Assembly (NCBI RefSeq): GCF_009650765.1
Contig: NZ_CP045740.1
Span: 7,974,001 to 8,038,000, forward strand
From: Streptomyces sp. SUK 48
GTDB lineage: Bacteria; Actinomycetota; Actinomycetes; Streptomycetales; Streptomycetaceae
Direction: 5' to 3'
DNA length: 64,000 nt
Part shown: positions 9,685 through 17,459 of the stretch, one piece after another
Position numbering within the stretch: the stretch's first letter is position 1
How the letters are laid out: each line of letters opens with the position of its first letter
Translations under genes and position numbers: made by a program
The notes under the pieces: model-generated
What the model was told of the DNA's origin: nothing
The model's database searches: none
Seen by the model: only the letters and a program-made list of their open reading frames with translations

Positions 9685-11409
9685 ATGGCTGACCAGCTGC
9701 TGCTCAACCCGCGCACCTACGACCCCGCGCACTTCGACCCCGAGACGCGCCGCCTGCTGCGGGCCACCGTCGACTGGTTCGAGGAGCGCGGGAAGCGGCG
9801 GCTGATCGAGGACTACCGCAGCCGTGCGTGGCTCGGCGACTTCCTCGCCTTCGCGGCGAAGGAGAACCTGTTCGCCACCTTCCTCACCCCGTCGTCCGCC
9901 GCGGGGGAGGGCGAGCCGGACAAGCGCTGGGACACCGCCCGGATCGCGGCGCTCAACGAGATCCTCGGCTTCTACGGCCTGGACTACTGGTATGCCTGGC
10001 AGGTCACGATCCTCGGCCTCGGCCCGGTCTGGCAGAGCGACAACGCCGAAGCCCGCGCCCGCGCCGCCGAACTCCTCGACCAAGGCGAGGTGTTCGCGTT
10101 CGGCCTCTCCGAGAAGGCCCACGGCGCCGACATCTACTCCACCGACATGCTGCTCGAACCCGACGGCGACGGCGGCTTCCGGGCCACCGGCTCCAAGTAC
10201 TACATCGGCAACGGCAACGCCGCCGGACTCGTCTCCGTCTTCGGCCGCCGCACCGACGTCGAAGGTCCCGACGGCTACGTCTTCTTCGCCGCCGACAGCC
10301 GCCACCCCGCCTACCACCTGGTCAAGAACGTCGTCGACTCCTCGAAGTTCGTCAGCGAGTTCCGCCTGGAGGACTACCCGGTCACGGCCGAGGACGTCCT
10401 GCACACCGGCCGCGCCGCCTTCGACGCCGCCCTGAACACCGTCAACGTCGGCAAGTTCAACCTGTGCACCGCCTCCATCGGCATCTGCGAGCACGCGATG
10501 TACGAGGCCGTCACCCACGCCCACAACCGGGTCCTCTACGGCCGCCCCGTCACCGACTTCCCGCACGTACGGCGCGAGTTGACCGACGCGTACGTCCGGC
10601 TCGTCGGCATGAAGGCGTTCAGCGACCGCGCGGCCGACTACTTCCGCACCGCGGGCCCCGACGACCGCCGCTACCTCCTCTTCAACCCGATGACGAAGAT
10701 GAAGGTGACCACCGAGGGCGAGAAGGTCATCGACCTGATGTGGGACGTCATCGCCGCCAAGGGCTTCGAGAGGGACAACTACTTCGCCCAGGCGGCCGTG
10801 GAGATCCGCAGCCTGCCGAAGCTGGAGGGCACGGTCCACGTCAACCTGGCGCTGATCCTGAAGTTCCTGCGCAGCCACCTCCTCGACCCGGCCGAGTACC
10901 CCGCCGTACCGACCCGCCACGACGCGGCGGACGACGACTTCCTGTTCCGGCAGGGCCCCGCCCGCGGCCTGGGCGCGGTGCGCTTCCACGACTGGCGGCC
11001 CGCCTTCGACGCGTATGCGCACCTGCCCAACGTGCGCCGGTTCCGCGAACAGGCCGACGCGCTCTGCGCGTTCGTCGCCACCGCCGCTCCTGACGCGGAG
11101 CAGAGCCGCGACCTCGACCTCGTCCTCGCGGTCGGCCAGCTCTTCGCCCTCGTCGTGCACGGCCAGCTCGTCCTGGAGCAGGCCGCCCTGACCGGCCTCG
11201 ACACGGACGTGCTCGACGAACTCTTCGCCGTCCTCGTACGGGACTTCTCCGCACAGGCCGTCGAACTGCACGGCAAGGATTCGGCAACCGAGGACCAGCG
11301 GACCTGGGCCCTCGACGCGATCCGCCGCCCCGTCGCCGACCAGGACCGCACGCACCGGGTCTGGCAGCAGGTGGAGGCGCTGTCGGGGTCGTACGAGATG
11401 GCTCCGTAG
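9685..11409 (+). CDS. Acyl-CoA dehydrogenase/oxidase-like flavoprotein
   Basis: A 574-residue acyl-CoA dehydrogenase fold protein: an N-terminal helical domain, a central beta domain (FGLSEKAHGADIYSTDMLLE, then ATGSKYYIGNGNAAG), and a C-terminal helical domain (RPVTDFPHVRRELTDAYVRL). It is longer than the usual 380-400 residues, with a C-terminal extension of roughly 150 residues, as in acyl-CoA oxidase-like forms. The ATG has a GAAAGG ribosome site. It probably forms an operon with the PadR gene. Whether it feeds acyl units to the polyketide pathway or degrades fatty acids cannot be told from sequence. Confidence 0.85.
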   Translation: MADQLLLNPRTYDPAHFDPETRRLLRATVDWFEERGKRRLIEDYRSRAWLGDFLAFAAKENLFATFLTPSSAAGEGEPDKRWDTARIAALNEILGFYGLDYWYAWQVTILGLGPVWQSDNAEARARAAELLDQGEVFAFGLSEKAHGADIYSTDMLLEPDGDGGFRATGSKYYIGNGNAAGLVSVFGRRTDVEGPDGYVFFAADSRHPAYHLVKNVVDSSKFVSEFRLEDYPVTAEDVLHTGRAAFDAALNTVNVGKFNLCTASIGICEHAMYEAVTHAHNRVLYGRPVTDFPHVRRELTDAYVRLVGMKAFSDRAADYFRTAGPDDRRYLLFNPMTKMKVTTEGEKVIDLMWDVIAAKGFERDNYFAQAAVEIRSLPKLEGTVHVNLALILKFLRSHLLDPAEYPAVPTRHDAADDDFLFRQGPARGLGAVRFHDWRPAFDAYAHLPNVRRFREQADALCAFVATAAPDAEQSRDLDLVLAVGQLFALVVHGQLVLEQAALTGLDTDVLDELFAVLVRDFSAQAVELHGKDSATEDQRTWALDAIRRPVADQDRTHRVWQQVEALSGSYEMAP

Positions 11410-11429
11410 CCCCACCCCCGGAACGCCCT

Positions 11430-11463
11430 GGCGACCGCCGCTCGAACCGGAGCGGCGGTCGCC
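11430..11463. terminator. Hairpin terminator after the acyl-CoA dehydrogenase gene
   Basis: Perfect 14-bp GC-rich arms (GGCGACCGCCGCTC and its complement) with a 6-base loop, 20 bp beyond the stop codon. There is no U-run, as is usual in Streptomyces. Confidence 0.7.
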
Positions 11464-11552
11464 CCGGCGCCCGGTCCGGGTCCCGGGACGCCGATTTGCC
11501 GGACCGGCAACAAGACTGGTGCGACCGGCACGCCGTGGGTGACGGTGGGCCC

Positions 11553-12233
11553 GTGACCGAGAACATCGCAGAAGAATCGCCCGCGGCCGGCGCTCCCGCG
11601 CCCGCCGGCGGATACGTCGGAGACCCCGCGGTGCGGGCGGAGTGGGACAAGAGGTACGCCGACCGGCCGCAGCTGTGGAGCGGTCGGCCCAACGGCGCGC
11701 TCGTGGCCGAGGTCGCCGATCTCACCCCGGGGCGGGTGCTCGACGTCGGCTGCGGCGAAGGCGCGGACGCCGTCTGGCTCGCCCGTTCCGGCTGGGACGT
11801 GACCGCGCTCGAGGTCTCGGGCGTGGCGCTGGAGCGCGCGGCCGGGCACGCGCGGGACGCCGGCCTCACCATCCGCTGGGTCCACGCCGCGCTCACGGAG
11901 GCCGCGCTGCCGCCGGCCTCCTTCGACCTGGTCTCCGCGCAGTACCCCGCCCTGCACCGCACCCCCGACGCCGCCGCCGAGCGCGCCCTGCTCGCGGCCG
12001 TCGCGCCCGGCGGTGTGCTGCTGCTCGTCCACCACGCGGGAATGGACAGCCGGCAGACGCACGAGAGCGGCTTCGACCCGGCCGACTACGTCTGGCCCGC
12101 GATGGTCGCCGATCTCCTCGACGGCGACTGGCGGGTGGAGGTGGACGAGCAGCGGCCACGCGTGGCACCCGACGGCGGCGCCGGCGCACACCACACCGAC
12201 GACCTGGTGCTGCGCGTGCGACGACTGCGCTGA
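11553..12233 (+). CDS. Class I SAM-dependent methyltransferase
   Basis: A protein of 226 residues. SAM-binding motif I is VLDVGCGEGADAVWLARSG (about 64-82), motif II is near VTALEVSGVAL, and a PGGVLLLVHH stretch closes the Rossmann core. The family resembles Methyltransf_25 and thiopurine/tellurite-type enzymes, but the substrate is unknown. The GTG at 11553 has only a weak ribosome site, and the frame stays open to a CTG/ATG region at 11496. A terminator separates it from the acyl-CoA dehydrogenase, and it converges with the TetR gene at 12292. Confidence 0.85.
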   Translation: MTENIAEESPAAGAPAPAGGYVGDPAVRAEWDKRYADRPQLWSGRPNGALVAEVADLTPGRVLDVGCGEGADAVWLARSGWDVTALEVSGVALERAAGHARDAGLTIRWVHAALTEAALPPASFDLVSAQYPALHRTPDAAAERALLAAVAPGGVLLLVHHAGMDSRQTHESGFDPADYVWPAMVADLLDGDWRVEVDEQRPRVAPDGGAGAHHTDDLVLRVRRLR

Positions 12234-12291
12234 CGCCGTACGCCCCGGCGATGACCGGGACGGGCGGGCGCCGGGCGGGGCAGGGCGCCGA

Positions 12292-12897
12292 CTAGCGTCC
12301 GGACTCGTCGGCCACGTCGCCGCCCGGGCGTGCGACGGCCCACGCCGCCTCGATCATCCGGAAGATCTCGTCCGACGCGGCGTCCGGATCGGACGCCGCG
12401 CGGGCCAGCGCGTACGCGTCGATCACGAACCTCGCGATCGCCCGGTCCGCCGTCGTGCCCCGCGACAGACCGGGATCGGCGGCGATGGCCGCCGCCAGCG
12501 ACTCGGCGTGCCGCAGCCTCATCGACTCCTCGTACTCCCGCAGCGCGGGGGAGCCGTCGATCATGCGCCAGATCGGCGCCGCGCCGTCCGCCGTGCAATG
12601 CCGGACCATCGACCGGACCTCGCGGCGCAGCGCCGGGACGAGCGGCTCGTGCGGCGCCCGGTCGGTGACCGCTCGCGTGAGGCGTTGCTCGAAGTCGTCG
12701 TCCCGCTCGAACACCAGGGCCTCTTTCGAGGCGAAGTGGGAGAAGAGCGTGGTGACGGCCACATCGGCCTCGGCGGCCACCTCACGGATTCCCACCGCTT
12801 CGTACCCCCGCTCCAGAAAGAGCCGGAGAGCGGTGTCGGCGATCTTCTGACGGGTCGCGGCCTTCTTGCGTTCACGGCGTCCGAGCGGCACGGTCAT
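12292..12897 (-). CDS. TetR/AcrR family regulator
   Basis: A protein of 201 residues. The N-terminal helix-turn-helix covers about 12-58 (KKAATRQKIADTALRLFLER, then VREVAAEADVAVTTLFSHFA-like helices), followed by a variable ligand-binding domain. It is divergent from the quinone-oxidoreductase-like gene at 12984, with 86 bp between starts holding inverted repeats, so it most likely represses that gene and itself. The ligand is unknown. Confidence 0.92.
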   Translation of the reverse strand: MTVPLGRRERKKAATRQKIADTALRLFLERGYEAVGIREVAAEADVAVTTLFSHFASKEALVFERDDDFEQRLTRAVTDRAPHEPLVPALRREVRSMVRHCTADGAAPIWRMIDGSPALREYEESMRLRHAESLAAAIAADPGLSRGTTADRAIARFVIDAYALARAASDPDAASDEIFRMIEAAWAVARPGGDVADESGR

Positions 12898-12915
12898 GCC
12901 GCGACGCTATCAGAT

Positions 12916-12977
12916 ACGGGTCCGAACCCGTTGTGAAACAACACCAACTCCAAAATCCTAACCGTTAGTGCTACGGT
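12916..12977. promoter_or_regulatory. Candidate TetR operators in divergent promoter region
   Basis: Two inverted repeats lie between the TetR and oxidoreductase start codons: ACGGGT-CCGA-ACCCGT (12916-12931) and ACCGT-N7-ACGGT (12961-12977), the second ending seven bases before the oxidoreductase ATG. Either could be the TetR site. No binding evidence is available. Confidence 0.45.
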
Positions 12978-12983
12978 CGGCGC

Positions 12984-13877
12984 ATGAGAAAAGTGAGCTT
13001 CGCCGCGTTCGGCGGTCCCGATGTACTGCGCCTCATCGATGCCGAGGAGCCCCACGCGGGCCCCGGCCGGATACGCGTCGCCGTGCGGGCGGCGGGCGTG
13101 AACCCCGTCGACTGGAGGCTTCGCGAGGGCCAGAAACTGGGCGCCCATCCGGTCGAGCTGCCCTCCGGGGTCGGGCAGGACGCCGCCGGAGTGGTGGACG
13201 AGGTCGGCGAGGGCGTCGCCGGGGTCGAGGTCGGTGACCCTGTGTTCGGCGAGGGCATCAGCACCTATGCCGAGTTCGCCGTGCTGACGGCCTGGGCCCG
13301 GATGCCCGAGGGCCTGACGTTCGAGGAGGCGGCCGGATACCCCTCCGTGATGGAGACCGCGCTGCGCGTCGTCCGCGAGGTCGGTGTGCAACCCGGCCAG
13401 ACGCTGCTGGTCAGCGGCGCGTCCGGGGGAGTCGGCTCAGCGGTGCTGCAGATCGCCCGCGACCGCGGCATCACGGTGATCGGCACGGCCGGCGCCGCGA
13501 ACCAGGACTACCTGCGCGGCCTGGGCGCCCTCGCCACGACCTACGGCGAGGGCTGGGCCGAGCGGGTACGGCGGCTCGGCCGGGTCGACGCGGCCCTCGA
13601 TCTGGCCGGCTCGGGCGTGATCCGCGAACTCGTCGACCTGGTCGGCGACCCGGACAAGGTCGTCTCCATCGCGGATCTCGGCGCGCCGGATCTCGGCGTC
13701 CGGTTCTCCGGCGTGGCCGGGAGCGTGCCGGACGCGCTTGCCGCGACCGCCGATCTCATCGCGCGGGGCAGGCTCCACATCCCGGTCGAGAAGGCGTACC
13801 CGCTCGACCAGGCCGCGGCGGCCCACATCGACAGCCGGGCGGGCCACGCCCGAGGGCGCCGGGTCATCGTCGTCTGA
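12984..13877 (+). CDS. NADP-dependent quinone oxidoreductase-like (MDR family) protein
   Basis: A 297-residue medium-chain dehydrogenase/reductase of the zinc-free quinone reductase (QOR) group. The N-terminal catalytic domain carries VRAAGVNPVDWRLREGQ. The nucleotide-binding domain has LLVSGASGGVGSAVLQIARD (AxxGxxG, about 138-157), and the C-terminus is the usual AAAAHIDSRAGHARGRRVIV. It lacks the zinc-ligand cysteine and histidine pattern of alcohol dehydrogenases. It is divergently paired with the TetR gene, a common arrangement for inducible reduction of quinones or aldehydes. Confidence 0.9.
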   Translation: MRKVSFAAFGGPDVLRLIDAEEPHAGPGRIRVAVRAAGVNPVDWRLREGQKLGAHPVELPSGVGQDAAGVVDEVGEGVAGVEVGDPVFGEGISTYAEFAVLTAWARMPEGLTFEEAAGYPSVMETALRVVREVGVQPGQTLLVSGASGGVGSAVLQIARDRGITVIGTAGAANQDYLRGLGALATTYGEGWAERVRRLGRVDAALDLAGSGVIRELVDLVGDPDKVVSIADLGAPDLGVRFSGVAGSVPDALAATADLIARGRLHIPVEKAYPLDQAAAAHIDSRAGHARGRRVIVV

Positions 13878-13891
13878 CGGCGCGTCCGCCC

Positions 13892-13917
13892 GCCGGCCCC
13901 GCTGGAGCGGGGCCGGC
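13892..13917. terminator. Bidirectional hairpin terminator
   Basis: Twelve-bp perfect arms (GCCGGCCCCGCT and its complement) with a 2-base centre lie between convergent stop codons at 13877 and 13939. Confidence 0.7.
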
Positions 13918-13938
13918 ACGGCACGTCGGCCGGTGGCG

Positions 13939-14226
13939 TCAGTCGTGTTCCGCCCCGGCCGACTCCCCGGTGGCCGCGGACCGGGCGCGCCGGCGATTCA
14001 GCAGCGCGCCTCCCACGATCACCAGGCCGATGGCGACGACCCTGGCCGCCCCGTAGTAACCGCTCGCCGGCTCCTGCGGGGTGCCGGGCAGCCGCAACGA
14101 GATCCAGACCGCCCCGAGGCCGCCGAAGACGATCAGGGCGACGGCCCCCCACGTCCCGAGGCCGGCCCACCAGGGTCCCGGCCCCTGGCCCCGGCCGTCG
14201 CTGCGCTCAACGCCTCTGTCTGTCAC
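13939..14226 (-). CDS. Small two-span membrane protein of unknown function
   Basis: Ninety-five residues from a GTG with GGAG upstream. There are two hydrophobic segments (WGAVALIVFGGLGAVWISL, and VVAIGLVIVGGALL), then a basic RRRARS stretch and an acidic tail. No family was recognised. The reading frame upstream of 14226 is a shadow of other sequence. It lies 122 bp after the GH38 gene on the same strand but has no evident link to glycan use. Confidence 0.6.
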   Translation of the reverse strand: MTDRGVERSDGRGQGPGPWWAGLGTWGAVALIVFGGLGAVWISLRLPGTPQEPASGYYGAARVVAIGLVIVGGALLNRRRARSAATGESAGAEHD

Positions 14227-14348
14227 GGTGGTTCTCCGGTTCGCGGCTGCTGACGTTCTCCGGGGAAGACGGGAATCCGGCCGGTGAGGTTCACGAGGAA
14301 CGCCACCGGGCCGGGCGGCCGCCGCGGCGACCGCCCGGCCCCCTGCCG

Positions 14349-17300
14349 TCAGGACCGCCGCAACCGCAGCGTCACCAGTTCGAACGGCCGCAGGCGCACC
14401 GCGATCCGGCCGCCGTCCCGACGCGGTGCCGCCGCGCCGGGCAGGGGCCGCTCCAGCAGGTCGGTCACCTCCGCCCCGGCGACCTCGAACCCGGCGGTCA
14501 GCGTGGCCCGGGCCCGGCCGCCGTGAGCCTCGTGGAAGCGCACCACCACGTCGCCGCTGCCGTCGTCGGCCAGCTTCACCGCCGTCACCACCACCGCGTC
14601 CTCGTCCACCGACACCAGCGGCGCGACCTCCCTCGCGCCGGTCGCCCGCCGCTCGGGCACATTGATCCGCCAGCCCTCGCGCACCGCGTCGGCGATGCCC
14701 GCGCCCGGCACCAGCGCGTGCCGGAAGCGGTGCACGCCCTGGTCCGTCTCCGGGTCGGGGAAACGCGGGGCGCGCAGCAGCGACACCCGGACCGTCGTGG
14801 TGGTGCCGCGGTCGCCGTCGGCGCGGACGGCCCGGGTCACATCGTGGCCGTACGTCGAGTCGTTGACGATCGCCACGCCCCAGCCCGGCTCCTCCAGGTG
14901 GACGAAGCGGTGATTGCACGCCTCGAACCGGGCGGCCTCCCACGAGGTGTTGGTGTGGGTGGGCCGGTGGAAGTGCCCGAACTGGGTCTCGGACGCGTAC
15001 CGTTCGGCGTGCACGTCCAGCGGGAAGGCGAGTTTGAGGAACTTCTCCGTCTCGTGCCAGTCCACCTCGGTGTCCAGCACCAGCCGCCGCTCACCCGCCG
15101 CCAGCGACAGCACCTGGGTGACCCGGGAGGAACCGAAGGACCGGACGATCCGCACCGACGCGCCGTCCTCGCCGGGCGTGACCGACTCGGCGCCGGTGAG
15201 GTCGGTGACGGTGTTGCGGTAGAACTCGTCCACGTCCCAGGCATCCCACATGTTCGGGAAATCGGGGTGCAGTTGGAGGAGGTTCGCGGTCCGGCCGGGC
15301 GCGATCGTCTCCCGGTCCGCCCCGATGTCGTACGCCGAGACGACCAGGCCGCGGCCGTCGATCTCGACGCGCAGCAGGCCGTTGTCCAGGACGTACCCGC
15401 CGCCCTGGCGGGGCGTCAGGCCGGTACGTCCCTCCGTGGCCGGGGTGGCGGCGGCGCCCGCCGGGACGCCCGCGCGGGCGTGCGGGGCCGCGTTGAAGAC
15501 CAGCGGCGTGCCGCCCTCGCCCGCCAGCGCGCGCTGGGCGCCCTCGATGATCTCGTCCAGTTCCCGGGCGACGCGCCCGTAGGTCGCCCGCGCCTCGCGG
15601 TGCACCCAGGCGATGGACGAACCGGGCAGGATGTCGTGGAACTGGTGCAGCAGCACCGTCTTCCAGATCCGGTCCAGAGCCTCGTACGGATAGGGCAGCC
15701 CGGTCCGTACCGTCGCCGTCGCCGCCCACAACTCGGCCTCGCGCAGCAGGTGTTCACTGCGCCGGTTGCCCTGCTTGGTCGCCGCCTGGCTGGTGAGGGT
15801 GGCCCGGTGCAGCTCCAGGTAGAGCTCGCCGACCCAGACGGGCGGCTCGGGGTACTCGGCCTCGGCCCGGTCGAAGAAGGCCCGCGGGGTCTCCCACACC
15901 ACCCGCGCCGAGCCCTCCAGATCACGCAGCCGGGCCGCCTTGGCGACCATCTCGCGGGTGGTGCCGCCGCCCCCGTCGCCCCAGCCGGTGGGCGCGAGCG
16001 AGTGCCGGGCGACGCCCTTGTCCTTGAAATTGCGGGCGGCGTGCGCGATCTCGCTGCCCTTCATCGAGCAGTTGTAGGTGTCGACGGGCGGGAAGTGCGT
16101 GAAGACGCGCGTGCCGTCGATGCCCTCCCACTGGAAGGTGTGGTGCGGGAACGTGTTCGTCTGCGACCAGGAGATCTTCTGCGTCAGCAGCCGGGTGGCG
16201 CCCGCCGCCTTGATGATCTGCGGCAGTCCGGCGGCGAAGCCGAAGGTGTCGGGCAGCCACGCCTCGTCGTTCTCGATGCCGAACTCGTCGAGGAAGAACC
16301 GCTTTCCGTGCACGAACTGCCGGGCCATCGCCTCCGAGCCGGGCATGTTGGTGTCGGACTCCACCCACATGCCGCCGGCCGGCACGAACCGCCCGTCCGC
16401 CACCGCCTTCCTCACCCGCGCCCACACCTCGGGCCGGTGCTCCTTGACCCACGCCCACTGCTGCGCCTGTGACATGGCGAACACGAAGTCCGGTTCGTCC
16501 TCCAGCAGGGCGGTCATGTTGGCCGTGGTCCTGGCCACCTTGCGCACCGTCTCGCGCAGCGGCCACAGCCAGGCGGAGTCGATGTGCGCGTGCCCGACCG
16601 CGCTGACGCGGTGCGCGGACGGCACGGCGGGCGCGGACAGGACAACGGTGAGCCGTTCGCGGGCGCGGGCCGCCGTGCCGTTCACGTCCTGGAGGTCGAG
16701 GGCGTCGAGCGCCCTGTCCACGGCGCGCAGGATCTCGTAGCGGCGCTGCGAGTCCTCCGGCAGCTCGGCCATCAGCTCGCCGAGCACCTCCAGATCGATC
16801 ACCAGCTGCCACACGGTCTCGTCGAAGACGGCGAGATCCATGCGGGTCAGGGTGTACTGCGGCGCGCTGCCCGCGGTCTCCTTGTCGCCCAACCGCGTGG
16901 GCAGGAAGGGGTGGTAGTCGAGGATGACGGGGTTGGAGGCGGCCTCGACGTGCAGCCGCACCTCCTCGCCGCCCGCGACCGGCGCGCCGACGCGCACCCA
17001 CTGGTTGCGCGGATTGAGGCCCTTCACCGGGGTGCCGTCGGGCCGGTAGACGAGGCCCTCGCACTGGAAGCCGGGCATGTTCTCGTCGAAGCCGAGGTCG
17101 AGGAGCGCCTCCACGGTGCGCCCGGCCCACTCGTCGGGCACGGTGCCGGTCACCCGGAACCAGCTGGTGCCCCACGGAGCACCCCAGCGGGCGCCCACCC
17201 GGACCGGCTCCGGCTCGGCGGCCAGCCCCTCGGCCACCGGCACCGGCTCGCCGGGCGCGTGCCACACCGCGACCTCCAGCGGGACGGACTCGGGGTACAC

Positions 17301-17369
17301 GGCGGGGCGGACGCGCTCGTCGAGGACGCGCTTGAGGCGGGCTTCGACCAGACTGCGGTCGTCATGCAT
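14349..17369 (-). CDS. GH38 alpha-mannosidase, cytoplasmic
   Basis: A full-length 1,006-residue GH38 enzyme. The zinc site begins with HAHIDSAW (near 260), the probable nucleophile aspartate is in LPDTFGF (near 374), and another zinc histidine is in LYLELHRATLTSQAA. The C-terminal half is the Glyco_hydro_38C beta domain. There is no signal peptide, so it acts on imported oligosaccharides. GH38 enzymes trim alpha-linked mannose from high-mannose glycans. The neighbours (GH85, GH5, sugar ABC importer, LacI) make it the trimming step of an N-glycan pathway. The ATG has GGAG eight bases upstream. A heptanucleotide tandem repeat fills the leader region. Confidence 0.93.
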   Translation of the reverse strand: MHDDRSLVEARLKRVLDERVRPAVYPESVPLEVAVWHAPGEPVPVAEGLAAEPEPVRVGARWGAPWGTSWFRVTGTVPDEWAGRTVEALLDLGFDENMPGFQCEGLVYRPDGTPVKGLNPRNQWVRVGAPVAGGEEVRLHVEAASNPVILDYHPFLPTRLGDKETAGSAPQYTLTRMDLAVFDETVWQLVIDLEVLGELMAELPEDSQRRYEILRAVDRALDALDLQDVNGTAARARERLTVVLSAPAVPSAHRVSAVGHAHIDSAWLWPLRETVRKVARTTANMTALLEDEPDFVFAMSQAQQWAWVKEHRPEVWARVRKAVADGRFVPAGGMWVESDTNMPGSEAMARQFVHGKRFFLDEFGIENDEAWLPDTFGFAAGLPQIIKAAGATRLLTQKISWSQTNTFPHHTFQWEGIDGTRVFTHFPPVDTYNCSMKGSEIAHAARNFKDKGVARHSLAPTGWGDGGGGTTREMVAKAARLRDLEGSARVVWETPRAFFDRAEAEYPEPPVWVGELYLELHRATLTSQAATKQGNRRSEHLLREAELWAATATVRTGLPYPYEALDRIWKTVLLHQFHDILPGSSIAWVHREARATYGRVARELDEIIEGAQRALAGEGGTPLVFNAAPHARAGVPAGAAATPATEGRTGLTPRQGGGYVLDNGLLRVEIDGRGLVVSAYDIGADRETIAPGRTANLLQLHPDFPNMWDAWDVDEFYRNTVTDLTGAESVTPGEDGASVRIVRSFGSSRVTQVLSLAAGERRLVLDTEVDWHETEKFLKLAFPLDVHAERYASETQFGHFHRPTHTNTSWEAARFEACNHRFVHLEEPGWGVAIVNDSTYGHDVTRAVRADGDRGTTTTVRVSLLRAPRFPDPETDQGVHRFRHALVPGAGIADAVREGWRINVPERRATGAREVAPLVSVDEDAVVVTAVKLADDGSGDVVVRFHEAHGGRARATLTAGFEVAGAEVTDLLERPLPGAAAPRRDGGRIAVRLRPFELVTLRLRRS

Positions 17370-17381
17370 GCGGGATGCTCC

Positions 17382-17430
17382 GTAGGTCGTAGGTCGTAGG
17401 TCGTGGGTCGTGGGTCGTGGGTCGTGGGTC
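17382..17430 (-). repeat. Seven-copy heptanucleotide tandem repeat
   Basis: Seven tandem units in the 90-bp gap between the GH85 and GH38 genes: three GTAGGTC then four GTGGGTC (plus strand), followed by a degenerate unit. It lies immediately upstream of the GH38 ribosome site. Copy number could vary by slippage and alter leader length, mRNA structure or spacing. Confidence 0.9.
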
Positions 17431-17459
17431 GGCGGGTCAGCGGGTGGATCGGCGGGCGC

